NCBI GenBank assembly: GCA_016218905.1
Contig: JACRCS010000679.1
Coordinates: 1 to 35,248 of the forward strand
Reading direction: 5' to 3'
Source of the DNA: Deltaproteobacteria bacterium
GTDB lineage: Bacteria > Desulfobacterota_C > Deferrisomatia > Deferrisomatales > JACRMM01
DNA: 35,248 bases
The notes below the pieces were generated by a model. That model searched no databases. It saw only the letters and a list, made by a program, of their open reading frames with translations, and was not told the DNA's origin. The position numbers and the translations under genes are program-made. Below are positions 15,013 through 24,177 of the stretch, piece by piece (the stretch's first letter is position 1; every line of letters starts with the position of its first letter).

Positions 15013-16965
15013 ATGGCGAAACTTCGGGAAATCCCAGAGGTGACGGTGTGCGAGTCAACCGCCCAGATGCTGGAAAAGGTCCGGGCGGAGAGCCTGGAGA
15101 CGGTATTCGACCGGGCCGACAACCTGGCGGCGTGTCCGACGGGGGCGCAAAACGCTTGCTGCAAGCACTGCTACATGGGCCCCTGCCGGCTCTCGAGCAA
15201 GGCGCCCTATGAGAAGGTCGGCGTCTGCGGCGCCACGATCGACACCTTCCAGGCCCGCGGCTTCGCCCGTGCCGTCGCAGCCGGCACCTCGGCACACAGT
15301 GACCACGGCCGGGAAATGAGCGAGCTCTTCCTCTCCGTCGCCAAGGGCGAGAACCCCGACTACCAGCTCAAGGACACCGTCAAGCTCATCGCCTTCGCGA
15401 AGGACATGGGCATCCAGACCGACGGTCCCACCGAGCAGGAGATCGCCGTCGATCTCGGCGAGGCGTGTGCGGCCCACTTCGGGCAACAGAACGGGCACCT
15501 GAAGCCGCTGGAGCGGGCACCCAGGAAGCGGTTCGAGAAGTGGAAGGAGCTCGGGCTTCTGCCTCGGGGGGTGGATAGAGAAGTCGTCGAGATGATGCAC
15601 CGCACCCACATGGGCGTCGACCAGGAGTACCGAAATCTGATCCTCGGCGCGGCCCGTTGCGCACTCGCCGACGGGTGGGGCGGTTCCATGATCTCGACGG
15701 AGCTGTCCGACATTCTCTTCGGTACGCCTACGCCCGTCCGGGCCGAGGTCGATCTGGGGGTCCTGAAGAAAGACCACGTGAACGTGATCGTCCACGGCCA
15801 CGAGCCCCAGTTGCTCGACATGATGGCTCAGCTCGCGGACGACCCTGCCCTCGTCGAGCGGGCAAAGAGTGTCGGCGCCGCCGGCATCTGCCTCGCCGGT
15901 ATGTGCTGTTCCGGGAACGAGCAGCTCATCCGGAGGGGCATCCCCCACGCTGGGAACTTCCTGCAGTCGGATCCCGTGATCGCAACCGGGGCCGTCGACG
16001 CCATGCTGGTGGACATCCAGTGCATCCAGCAGGGCCTCGTGAAGATGGCCGGCTGCTACCACACGAAGTTCGTGACGACCAACTACCGCTGCAAGATAGA
16101 GGGTGCCCAGCACATCGAGTTCCACGGCGAGCGCGACGCCCGGGCCGTCGGCATCGAGCTCCTCACGCTGGCGATCGACAACTTCCGGAACCGTACGGCC
16201 AAGGTGGAGATCCCCAACTTCAAGACCCCGATGATCGGCGGCTTCTCCCACGAGACGATCAACTACATGCTCGGCGGCTCCTTCCGCTCGAGCTACACGC
16301 CCCTCAACGAGAACATCATCAATGGGCGGATCCGGGGCGTCGCCGGCGTCGTCGGCTGCAACAACCCCCGGGTCAAGCACGACTGGGTCCACGTCGAGCT
16401 CGTGAAGGAACTGCTCAAGAACGACGTCCTCGTCGTTCAGACCGGGTGTTCGGCCCTCGCTCTGGCGAAGAAGGGCTTCATGCAGCCCGAGGCGGCGAGG
16501 AAGTACTGCGGGCCTGGGTTGGCCGAGGTCTGCGAGGCGGTGGGGATGCCGCCGGTCCTCCACTCCGGCTCCTGCGTCGACAACAGCCGCGTCCTCATTG
16601 CGCTCTCCGAGATGGTGAAGACCGGGGGCCTCGGCGACGACATCTCCGACCTGCCGGTCGCCGGCGCCGCGCCCGAATGGATGAGCGAGAAGGCGATCGC
16701 CATCGGCCACTACTTCGTCGCGAGCGGGGTCTTCACCGTCTTCGGCGTGCACTTGCCCCACGTGCCCGGCACGAAGTTCGCCGACTACCTCTTCAACGGG
16801 ATCGAGCAGGACCTCGGCGGGAAGTGGGCCGTGGAGGCGGATCCCTACAAGATGGCGAAGCTCATGGTCGACCACATCAACGCGAAGCGCGAAGCGCTCG
16901 GCATCCAGGAAAAGAAAGAGCGCAAGCTCTTCGACATGGAAGCCCGCCGCGAGCTCAAAGTCTAA
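15013..16965 (+). CDS. cooS: Anaerobic Ni-Fe carbon monoxide dehydrogenase catalytic subunit
   Basis: A 650-residue CODH that interconverts CO and CO2 and is cytoplasmic. Cys41 and Cys49 fit the D-cluster; Cys50, Cys53, Cys58 and Cys72 (CCKHCYMGPC, then VCG) fit the B-cluster. C-cluster ligands are recognisable in IVHGHEP, GICLAGMCCSGNEQ, VVGCNNP, QTGCSALAL and HSGSCVDNSRV. The proton/CO catalytic Lys-rich end (SEKAIAIGHYFVASGVF) is present. The ATG is preceded by GAGGAG nine nt upstream. It is followed after 20 nt by acsB, so here it acts as the CODH half of the acetyl-CoA synthase complex. The preceding NifX/MinD genes may supply maturation. Intact, high confidence. Confidence 0.97.
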   Translation: MAKLREIPEVTVCESTAQMLEKVRAESLETVFDRADNLAACPTGAQNACCKHCYMGPCRLSSKAPYEKVGVCGATIDTFQARGFARAVAAGTSAHSDHGREMSELFLSVAKGENPDYQLKDTVKLIAFAKDMGIQTDGPTEQEIAVDLGEACAAHFGQQNGHLKPLERAPRKRFEKWKELGLLPRGVDREVVEMMHRTHMGVDQEYRNLILGAARCALADGWGGSMISTELSDILFGTPTPVRAEVDLGVLKKDHVNVIVHGHEPQLLDMMAQLADDPALVERAKSVGAAGICLAGMCCSGNEQLIRRGIPHAGNFLQSDPVIATGAVDAMLVDIQCIQQGLVKMAGCYHTKFVTTNYRCKIEGAQHIEFHGERDARAVGIELLTLAIDNFRNRTAKVEIPNFKTPMIGGFSHETINYMLGGSFRSSYTPLNENIINGRIRGVAGVVGCNNPRVKHDWVHVELVKELLKNDVLVVQTGCSALALAKKGFMQPEAARKYCGPGLAEVCEAVGMPPVLHSGSCVDNSRVLIALSEMVKTGGLGDDISDLPVAGAAPEWMSEKAIAIGHYFVASGVFTVFGVHLPHVPGTKFADYLFNGIEQDLGGKWAVEADPYKMAKLMVDHINAKREALGIQEKKERKLFDMEARRELKV

Positions 16966-16985
16966 GCCCAGAGGGAGGCATACGA

Positions 16986-19187
16986 ATGTCGAAGATCATT
17001 CTTTCCGGTGTCATTCGCGGCGCCCACGCGATCTTCCAGCGCGTGGAGAAGAAGGTGAACGACGCGATTGCGAAGTACGGGGAGGACAAGGAAGTCAAGC
17101 TCCCCAACACGGGCTACTACCTGCCCGTCATCTACGGAATCCTCGGCCACAAGGTCGAGAAGCTCGGGGACATGAAGCCCGTCCTCGAGAAGTGCCGCTC
17201 GCTCCTGCCACCGCAGGTCTCCGAGAACCTGTGGGTCCCGTACCTGGGCCACGGCCTCGACGCCGGCATGCAGACGCTCTTCTGTTACGACATGGAAGAG
17301 GCCCTGAAGTACCTGGAGACGCCGCCCTACGTGCTGGGTGAGGACCCGACGGACGACAACATCTGGCTCGGCGCCGCCGACGACGTCATCATGCGCAAGC
17401 GCGGCGTGGAGTTCGTCGACGGCTCCGCCCCGGGTTTCGCGGCCGTCGTGGGCTCGGCGCCCGACTCCGCTACCGCGGCGAAGATCGCCAAGGAGCTCCA
17501 GGAGAAGGGCATCTACGTCTTCATGGCCTCCGAGCACGGCGGCAAGACCTTCGCCGAGCAGCTCCGCGAGGAGGGCGTCCAGGTCGGCTGGCCGACCCGG
17601 CTCGTCCCCTTCGGCCGCGACACGTCGGCCGCCATCCACGCGGTCGGCTTCGCCACCCGCGCGGCCATGGCGTTCGGCGGCGTGAAGCCCGGCGACTACC
17701 GCGGCATCCTGAAGTACAACCAGAACCGCGTCTTCGCCTTCGTGCTCGCCTTCGGCGAGGTCACGGACGAGTGGTACGCGGCCGCGGCCGGCGCCATCAA
17801 CTACGGCTTCCCGACCATCGCCGACTCCGACATCCCGGAGATCCTCGTCACCGGCGTGTGCACCTACGAGCACGTCGTCTCCAACATCCCCCACGATCAG
17901 ATCGTCGCCAAGGCGATCGAGGTCCGCGGCCTCAAGATCCACATCTCGAAGATCGACATCCCGGTCTCCCACTCGCCCGCCTTCGAGGGCGAGCGGATCG
18001 GCCGCGACGCGATGTACGTCGAGCTCGCCGGGCCCAAGTCCGAGGGCTTCGAGTTCTGCACGATGAAGGACCTCTCCGAGGTCGAGGACGGGAAGTTCAC
18101 CGTCGTCGGCCCTGATCTCGCCGACATGAAGGAGGGCGGGACGTACCCGATGGCCATCTGGGTCGACGTCGCGGGCCGCAACATGCAGCCCGACTTCGAG
18201 CCGATCCTCGAGCGCCAGATCCACCACCTCTTGAACGGCGCGGAGGGTGTCCTCCACATCGGGCAGCGCGACATCGTCTGGATGCGCATCTCGAAGAAGA
18301 CCTTCGGCGCGGGATTCAGCCTGAAGCACTTCGGCACGATCATCCACGCGAAGTTCCACAACGAGTTCGGGAAGATCCTCGACAAGGTCCAGGTCACGGT
18401 CTACACGGACCCGGCGAAGGTCTCCGAGCTCATGAAGGTCGCCCGTCAGACCTACAAGGAGCGCGAGGAGCGCCTCGGGTCCATGACGGACGAGAGCGTC
18501 GAGACGTTCTACTCCTGCACGCTCTGCCAGTCCTTCGCGCCGAACCACGTCTGCGTGATCAGCCCCGAGCGGCCGGGTCTCTGCGGCGCCTACAACTGGC
18601 TCGACGGCAAGGCGGCCTACGAGATCACCCCCACCGGGCCGAACCAGCCGATCAAGAAGGGCGACATCATCGACGAGAAGCTCGGCCAGTGGACGGGCGT
18701 CAACGACTTCACCTTCAAGAACTCCCAGGAGGCGGTCACCTCCTTCAGCGCCTACTCGCTGATGGTCGACCCCATGACCTCCTGCGGCTGCTTCGAGGCG
18801 ATCGTGGTGCTGCTGCCCATGGCCAACGGCGTCATGGTCGTCGACCGCGACTACGCGGGCATGACCCCCTGCGGGATGCCCTTCTCGACGCTCGCCGGCT
18901 CGGTCGGCGGCGGCGCCCAGACCCCGGGCTTCGTGGGCGTGTCGAAGTTCTACATCGGCTCGAAGAAGTTCATCTCGGCCGACGGCGGCGTGAAGCGAGT
19001 CGCCTGGCTCCCGAAGGCGCTCAAGGAGTCGATCAAGGACGTGCTGGTCCGGCGCGGTCAGGAAGAGGGTTGCCCCGACCTGTACGAGAAGATCGCCACG
19101 GAAGAGGACGCGACGACCGAGGAAGAGGTGATCGCGTTCATGGAGAAGGTGGGGCACCCCACCCTCTCGATGGATCCCATGATGTAG
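16986..19187 (+). CDS. acsB: Acetyl-CoA synthase alpha subunit (CODH/ACS)
   Basis: A 733-residue bacterial-type acetyl-CoA synthase that condenses CO, a corrinoid-bound methyl group and CoA at the Ni-Ni-Fe4S4 A-cluster. The A-cluster cysteines are in place: Cys511, Cys514, Cys523 and Cys533 (SCTLCQSFAPNHVC ... GLCGAYNW) and the distal-Ni motif Cys600-Gly-Cys602 (MTSCGCFEA). The N-terminal CO-tunnel domain is present, as in Moorella AcsB (729 residues). The true start is the ATG at 16986 with AGGGAGG upstream; the frame is open further back only because it shadows cooS. No corrinoid protein (acsC/acsD) or methyltransferase (acsE) follows, and the gene ends just before a large hairpin. Confidence 0.97.
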   Translation: MSKIILSGVIRGAHAIFQRVEKKVNDAIAKYGEDKEVKLPNTGYYLPVIYGILGHKVEKLGDMKPVLEKCRSLLPPQVSENLWVPYLGHGLDAGMQTLFCYDMEEALKYLETPPYVLGEDPTDDNIWLGAADDVIMRKRGVEFVDGSAPGFAAVVGSAPDSATAAKIAKELQEKGIYVFMASEHGGKTFAEQLREEGVQVGWPTRLVPFGRDTSAAIHAVGFATRAAMAFGGVKPGDYRGILKYNQNRVFAFVLAFGEVTDEWYAAAAGAINYGFPTIADSDIPEILVTGVCTYEHVVSNIPHDQIVAKAIEVRGLKIHISKIDIPVSHSPAFEGERIGRDAMYVELAGPKSEGFEFCTMKDLSEVEDGKFTVVGPDLADMKEGGTYPMAIWVDVAGRNMQPDFEPILERQIHHLLNGAEGVLHIGQRDIVWMRISKKTFGAGFSLKHFGTIIHAKFHNEFGKILDKVQVTVYTDPAKVSELMKVARQTYKEREERLGSMTDESVETFYSCTLCQSFAPNHVCVISPERPGLCGAYNWLDGKAAYEITPTGPNQPIKKGDIIDEKLGQWTGVNDFTFKNSQEAVTSFSAYSLMVDPMTSCGCFEAIVVLLPMANGVMVVDRDYAGMTPCGMPFSTLAGSVGGGAQTPGFVGVSKFYIGSKKFISADGGVKRVAWLPKALKESIKDVLVRRGQEEGCPDLYEKIATEEDATTEEEVIAFMEKVGHPTLSMDPMM

Positions 19188-19204
19188 GTCCGAGCCTCGA
19201 ACCG

Positions 19205-19250
19205 GTAGCGGCCGCCCCGGCGTTTCGGAGCGTCGGGGCGGCACCGCTAC
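19205..19250 (+). terminator. Large hairpin after acsB
   Basis: A long GC stem follows the acsB stop by 17 nt. GTAGCGG pairs with CCGCTAC, and inside it CCGCCCCGGCG pairs with CGTCGGGGCGG with one G-T wobble, around the loop TTTCGGAG. There is a 2-nt bulge and no T-tract after it. It is probably the transcription terminator or 3-prime stabiliser of the CODH/ACS operon. Confidence 0.7.
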
Positions 19251-19650
19251 GGGAGGCGCAAAGGCGCGCAGCATCGGGCCGCACCAGATCTCTTTCGTGC
19301 GGCTCCTCACGTCGAGGAAGGTACTCTGCGCGATCAAACCCTACCCCGCGCCTCGTGCCACCTCCATGCGCCACCGACCGCCCGCCGTTCCATGCCGACG
19401 AGAACGCGAAGGTATACCGTCCCGGAGAAACGATTCGCTCCGCCTGCGAAGGCCGCGAAAGCCAATCCCGTCTAGCGAAATCGGCGGAGACTCTCTAAGC
19501 GCGTCGCGAGCACCGCGCCCAGGTGATGCTCTCGTACGGGTGATCCCGAGGCTCGGGCGAGTTTCGCTCCACCTGGACGGAGAACTCTCTTCCCGTCCAA
19601 CGCCGCACGCTACCGGCCCCAGGTTCTTCTTCTCCCCACGGCCGAGGGGT
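19251..19650. other. Intergenic stretch, no gene seen
   Basis: This lies between the acsB hairpin and the convergent end of the P-type ATPase gene. No frame has a ribosome site or known motif, and I see no repeat or RNA gene in it. Confidence 0.5.
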
Positions 19651-21883
19651 TCAGGGCAGCAAAGCGGGACGGGCTTCCTCGCCGCCGGGGCCAAGTTCCG
19701 ACGGGCGGCGGAGGATCCTCGCCGTGTTTCCCACGACCGTGAGGCTGCTGAGGGACATGGCCACTGCGGCCACGAGCGGGTTCAGCCACCCGGCGATCGC
19801 CAGGGGGACGGCAACGGCGTTGTAGAAGAAGCTGAAGAAGAGGTTCTGCCGCAGAATGCGGTTCGTCCGGGCCGAGAGCTCCAGGACCGCGAGCACTTTT
19901 CGGGGATCCCTCGAGAGGAGCGCGAGGTCTGAGGACTCTTCGGCAATGTTCGACGCGGATCCGAAGGAGAGCCCTACATCCGCCTGGGCCAGGGCCGCCG
20001 CGTCGTTCATTCCATCGCCGATCATGCCGCCCCGGCGGCCGCTCCCCTGCAGTTCCCGGAGGAAGTCGACCTTGTCCTCCGGGGTCGCACCTCCCCGGTG
20101 CTCGACTCCCAGTTCTCGTGCGATGCACGCCGTCGTCTCCGGCGAGTCGCCCGAGAGGAGTCGGGCTTCGATTCCACGGCTCTCGAGCTCCAGAAACACC
20201 TTCCTCGCGTGCTCGTGGAGCTGGTCCCCCAGAGCCAGGACCGCCCGCGCCTGCCCGCCCCAGCCCGCGAAGATGACGGTGAGCCCCAGCCGTTCGCGAA
20301 GGATCGCCTCGCGGTCGAGTTCGCACGAAAGGGCGATCTGTAGACGAGCAGGTCCACCTGGCCGAACTGCTCGAGAGCGCCCGGATTCCGCACGAGCACG
20401 CCCTCTTCCCTCGCGCGGGCGATCGCCGCCACCTTCGCCAGCGGGGCCGCGATCCCCAGGGCGCAGGGGCAGGTGATCACCAGGACCGCGACGCCGCGCA
20501 GGAGGGCTTCGTCCGCCGGGACGTCGCCGAGGAGCAAGACTGCGGTGGTCAGAAGCGCGAGGGACAGGACGGCAGGGACCAGCCGGCGAGTCCAGCGGTC
20601 CGCGAGGAGCTCGACTCCGCCTTTTCGAGCGAGCGCACGGTCCACAGTTCGGACGATCTGGGCCAGGGAGCTCTCCTGCCCGACGCGCGTCGCCTGCAAC
20701 GGAAGCTCCGGCGAGAGGAGGCGGGCTCCCGCCCTCACCTCCTGTCCCTCTCCTCGTTCGACCGGACGCGACTCGCCGGAGATCGCAGACTCATCGAGCA
20801 GAGCCGAGCCGAAGAGCACCCGGCCGTCCACGGGAATGGTCTCGCCGGCTCGGACCAGCAACTCGGTCCCGACCTCCGCCGCGTCCGAGGCGACCCACCG
20901 CTCCTGGCCGCCGGAGACGATCCGCACCTTGGCCCTCGCGAGCCGGTGCAGCTCGCCGATTCCGCGGGTAACGCGCCGCCGCGCCAGGAGCTCGGCGTAG
21001 CGTCCGAAGAGGACGATTGTCACGAGCATCGAGGCCGTGTCGAAGTAGAGGTGAACGCTGCCCCGCTGAAACGCGACGAGGCTGTAGGCGAAAGCGGAGA
21101 GGGTCCCGGCCGCGACGAGGGTGTCCATCGTCGCCGTCCCGGCCAGGAACCCGGACCAGGCCCGCCGGAAAATCGGCGCTCCGGCGCCGAAGACGACCGG
21201 GGCGGTCAGGAAGAGAAGAACCCAGGAGAAGGCGCGGATCGCTTCGGGACCGAGGTCCTCGAAGAGGCCCCAGTAGAGGGCCCAGGAGATCATCATCGCA
21301 TGGGCCGAAAAGATCGCCGCGAAGCCCAGGCAGAGGAGCAGCCTACGGCCGGCCTCCGTCTCCGCGGTCGACTCCGCGAGAGGGCCGGCCCGGTATCCCA
21401 GCTCGGCGACGCGACGGAGGAGCTCCTCGGAGCTCACCCGGTGGGGAAGGTAGCGGACCCACGCCGCGTCCGAAGCGAAGGAGACGGAGACCTCCAGCAC
21501 TCCGGGGAGCTTCCGGAGCATGGCCTCGATGACCCAGGAGCACGCGGTGCACCACATCCCTTCGAGCGAGAGAGCGAGCTCCACGCCCGGGCCTTCCAGG
21601 GCCACCGCGGGGTCCTCCTCCGATCTCAGGAGCGGCGCCTCTCCGCCCGGTGCGATGAGACCGGCGGCCAGACAGGCCCGGTATACCTCGGTCGAACGGA
21701 AGTCGGCCGGGGGGCCCCCGGGAGGTGCTGGAGGAGCTCGAAGACGTGCCGGCACCCGAGGCAACAGAAGCGGAGGAGTTCTCCTTCCCTTGATACCTGC
21801 TCGGCCTTGGATCGCCCAACGGGCAGACCGCAGAGGGCGCACCCGGCGTCCAGGTCGGCCCGGAGGTCGACCGACTCACCCAA
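19651..21883 (-). pseudogene. Copper-type P1B ATPase (CcoI/FixI-like), internally deleted and frameshifted
   Basis: Translation likely starts at TTG 21883 with AAGGGAG upstream, overlapping the stop of the gene before it. The N-terminal metal knuckle (CALCGLP, then FCCLGCRHVFELL) fits FixI/CcoI pumps that load copper for cbb3 oxidases. A slip in a G/C run near 21720 shifts the frame. It continues with the heavy-metal domain GMWCTACSW, helices, the TGES-like loop AISGES and the ion-binding CPCALGIA. At VDLLVY (near 20340) the required DKTGTLT phosphorylation motif and the nucleotide-binding domain are absent. The sequence jumps, in a third frame, to GLTVIFAGW, RLLSGDSPET and MIGDGMNDAAALAQADV, then the last helices. 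About 100 or more residues are gone, so the pump cannot be phosphorylated as written. Confidence 0.8.
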
Positions 21884-22577
21884 CGGCGCGGACTCCCTTG
21901 AACACGAGGATCGAGCCCATGGCGAGGAGGGAGAGCGCCGCCGCCCGCTCGCCCAGAACCCGGGTTCGGACCGAGAGAAAGGACGCACCGAACCCCGGCA
22001 GGAGCAGCGCCGGCACCGTTCCGGCCCCAAACGCCGCCATCAGGCCAAAGGCTGAGGGAATGCTGCCGGTCGTGGACCCTTTCGCAATCATCGCCCACGA
22101 GAGGCCGCAAGGCAGGAAACCGACGGCCGCGCCGAGAAGCACTCGGGCGCCGACTCGAGGAGATTTCAGCAGGGTGCCCACCCTCTCGGACCAGGCGCTG
22201 CTGGGGGTGAGCAGACGCCCGAGCGCGACCGGGAGCGGCAACGTTCCGAGCATCATCAGTCCGAGCAGGACCATCCAGGCTCCTCCCGCGATCGTCAGCG
22301 AACCCCGCAAGCTCCGGAAGGAGGTCGCGAGCTCCGCGACATGGAGCAGGGAGGCCCCGGTTGCTCCGAGGAGGCCGTAGGTGAGGACGCGTCCGACGTG
22401 GAAGGCGAGGTGGTCTCGCAACCCCGGGGCCAGCGCGGAGACGACACTCGAAGCGCACTCCGGCCGGGTGGTCCCTCCCACATGGAGCGAGTAGGCGAGG
22501 ACCAGAGGCCCGCACATTCCGACGCAGTGGAGGCTCCCGAGTAGCCCCACTGAGAACGCCGCAGCAAGCTCGATCAA
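21876..22577 (-). CDS. TauE/UreH-like membrane protein (COG2836)
   Basis: A 233-residue inner-membrane protein of the sulfite-exporter/UreH-like family that commonly accompanies copper P-type ATPases of cbb3-oxidase clusters. It opens with SVGLLGSLHCVGMCGPLVLA, whose His-Cys and Cys-Gly-Pro motif is typical, and later has GFLPCGLSW, a second Cys-Pro motif. About six hydrophobic helices are visible. The start is taken as TTG 22577 with GAGGAGG six nt upstream. The frame stays open to 22631, but that extension has no ribosome site. Its stop overlaps the start of the P-type ATPase, so both are one transcript. A role in copper handling is inferred from neighbours. Confidence 0.8.
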   Translation of the reverse strand: MIELAAAFSVGLLGSLHCVGMCGPLVLAYSLHVGGTTRPECASSVVSALAPGLRDHLAFHVGRVLTYGLLGATGASLLHVAELATSFRSLRGSLTIAGGAWMVLLGLMMLGTLPLPVALGRLLTPSSAWSERVGTLLKSPRVGARVLLGAAVGFLPCGLSWAMIAKGSTTGSIPSAFGLMAAFGAGTVPALLLPGFGASFLSVRTRVLGERAAALSLLAMGSILVFKGVRAVG

Positions 22578-22845
22578 ATCGGGCCTCCTCACACAAAGGG
22601 CGCGACCCTGTGGGGGAACGCTTTGCCACATCCGTGCGGGGGTCTTTCCGTACGTCCAGAAAGCGCGGTGATGGACGGACTCCGTGAGTCCCCAGGTCGC
22701 TCGCCACCAGAACGAGCAACAGCAAGAGGCGTTCCATCATCCGCCATGGGAGGACTCGCCCGGCCAAAGGAAGTGCGCCACCCACCCCGACGCGGCCCGG
22801 ACAGGTCCTCTTCCCGAGGCGCCCCCGCTACAGTGCCTCCCTGGC

Positions 22846-22875
22846 CGTTGCACGTTGCAGAGTCGATGCGTTGCC
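22846..22875. promoter_or_regulatory. Tandem CGTTGCA sites upstream of the NifU-like block
   Basis: Two head-to-tail copies, CGTTGCACGTTGCA (22846-22859), are followed by CGTTGCC at 22869. They lie about 200 nt upstream of the first NifU-like gene and 270 nt upstream of the divergent TauE/UreH-like gene. The remainder of the 22578-23058 gap shows no gene. Confidence 0.45.
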
Positions 22876-23058
22876 GCCAAGCGCCCAGAGAGCCCTCTCG
22901 CCCCCACCCCTTCCAGCGCGCGCTTCAACATCCGGTCTCCAGGGCACGGGCGATGCAAAGCTCACTGTCGAGGGGTTTGGGACCCAGCGAGCTGCACAAC
23001 GCCCCTCAGCCGGCGCAGCACCCTGCCGGATCTCCGGGTTCTGCAGAGAGGGGACAAG

Positions 23059-23481
23059 ATGGACAGGAGCGAGCGGCGAGAGGCACCGAGGACGCAGGGG
23101 AGCTTTCCGAAGAATGACGGGCCGATCGACGGGGCCAACGGCCACGCGAGGCTTACGGGGCCCTCAGGGGAGACCATGGAGGTTTGGCTCCTCGTCCGCG
23201 ATGGGGAGATTGCCAGGGCTTCCTTCGTCACGGACGGCTCTTTCATCTCTCACGCCTGGAGCGTCGCGGCGTTCGCAGCGGAAACGGAGCCTGTAGAGGT
23301 GGCAGCCGCCCTGGGACAGAAGATCCTCGCCGCTGTCGGCGATCTGCCCCCGGAGAGCGCGCACTGGGTCGTTCTTGCTGCCACGACCCTCCAGGCCGCC
23401 TGCCGGGATTACCTCGCGCGCCGTGAGAGCGCGGGGACCCAGGAGACGACCGAGAGCGAGGTCCCGCTGGCGTTGCACTGA
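23059..23481 (+). CDS. NifU-like (IscU N-domain) paralogue without ligand cysteines
   Basis: A 140-residue protein with the NifU/IscU N-terminal scaffold fold: FPKNDGPIDGANGHARLTGP, METMEVWLL-type strand (residues 36-46) and a C-terminal helix. It clearly resembles the NifU-like gene at 24178. However, each cluster ligand is replaced: Cys34 of the paralogue becomes Ser36, Cys59 becomes Ser61, Cys65 becomes Trp67 and Cys104 becomes Trp103. It therefore cannot hold an Fe-S cluster in the usual way. The frame is intact and the rest is well conserved, which argues for a retained non-scaffold role (regulatory or structural partner) rather than decay. The ATG has GAGAGGGGA upstream. The last codons carry half of the next regulatory dyad. 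Confidence 0.8.
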   Translation: MDRSERREAPRTQGSFPKNDGPIDGANGHARLTGPSGETMEVWLLVRDGEIARASFVTDGSFISHAWSVAAFAAETEPVEVAAALGQKILAAVGDLPPESAHWVVLAATTLQAACRDYLARRESAGTQETTESEVPLALH

Positions 23482-23494
23482 CCACCATGCAACG
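23471..23494. promoter_or_regulatory. CGTTGCA-N10-TGCAACG inverted repeat
   Basis: CGTTGCA (23471-23477, within the last codons of the Cys-less NifU-like gene) and TGCAACG (23488-23494) form a perfect 7-bp inverted pair. It lies about 160 nt upstream of the DUF5320 gene. Confidence 0.5.
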
Positions 23495-23651
23495 AGCCCG
23501 GGGCCCGGCCGCCTCGGTCCGGCAGTCTGAAGGGTCTCCTCCGCCCCTGACTGGGCTCGATGCGCGCGTCGGATGGACGCGTCGCCGGGGCTTCCCGTTC
23601 TCGGGATCCCGAGAAACCGCATCAGGATCGGGGGAGGAAAGGAGAGCTCTT

Positions 23652-23990
23652 ATGCCGCGCTTCGATGGGACGGGACCCGAAGGAAAGGGGCCGATGACGG
23701 GTTGGGGGCAAGGCAGGTGCATCATCGCAAAGGGCCCCGGAGGGTGGCCGAAGAGCCGGTGGGCAGGGGGGTGTTGGTTGCGGACGGGCGACGTGGTCCC
23801 GTGCGGCCGCTGGGGGGGAGGACAGGAGCGAGCTCACGGGCGGCACCGCCACTTCGCTCCGGCGACGGACGGCAGCCCGCTTACAGAGGAGGTCGAAACG
23901 CTTCGGGAGGCAGTAGAACGACTCAGCGAATGGCTCGGCTGCGCTAGCGCCTACCGAATGGGAGGCCCTAGCGCGCGTTCAGTCACCTGA
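23652..23990 (+). CDS. DUF5320 family protein
   Basis: A 112-residue protein opening with MPRFDGTGPEGKGPMTGWGQ, the Gly-rich, highly recognisable start of DUF5320 proteins (MPxGDxTGPxGxGPMTGxG). A Gly/Trp/Cys middle follows, and the C-terminal coiled-coil segment is LTEEVETLREAVERLSEWL. The family is found in anaerobes beside NifX-, Mrp- and NifU-like genes, and its function is unknown to me. The ATG at 23652 fits the family start. It lies between two NifU-like paralogues and between two CGTTGCA dyads, so it may have its own promoter. Confidence 0.85.
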   Translation: MPRFDGTGPEGKGPMTGWGQGRCIIAKGPGGWPKSRWAGGCWLRTGDVVPCGRWGGGQERAHGRHRHFAPATDGSPLTEEVETLREAVERLSEWLGCASAYRMGGPSARSVT

Positions 23991-23992
23991 GT

Positions 23993-24017
23993 TGTTGCAC
24001 ACCCTGCCGCTGCAACG
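23993..24017. promoter_or_regulatory. TGTTGCA-N11-TGCAACG inverted repeat
   Basis: TGTTGCA (23993-23999) and TGCAACG (24011-24017) form an inverted pair immediately after the DUF5320 stop. It lies about 160 nt upstream of the NifU-like gene, the same distance as the dyad before DUF5320. Confidence 0.5.
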
Positions 24018-24177
24018 CTCGGGCACTGCCGGCAACCGCGGAGCCCCGCACCGCCAACCTCCCCGAAAAAGCGTTCGCCGCAGTGCGAGGTTCGTGGCGC
24101 GGACCGGCAAGTTGGGGCGGCAGGCTCCCTGCAATGGAGTCTCCGCGTTTTGAGCACCTGTACCTTGGGAGGACGAG

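Noticed and set aside
16962..19337. Very long open frames opposite acsB, cooS, etfB/acyl-CoA dehydrogenase, mmgE and the MBL gene
   Set aside because: They are shadows caused by high GC and third-position bias. Their translations are rich in Arg, Gly, Asp, Val and Leu, show no motif and have no ribosome site, while the other strand carries clear enzymes.
22846..22860. CGTTGCA tandem sites as a sigma-54 promoter (GG ... TTGCA)
   Set aside because: The distance between GG and GC is 12, not 10, so it does not fit the -24/-12 rule.
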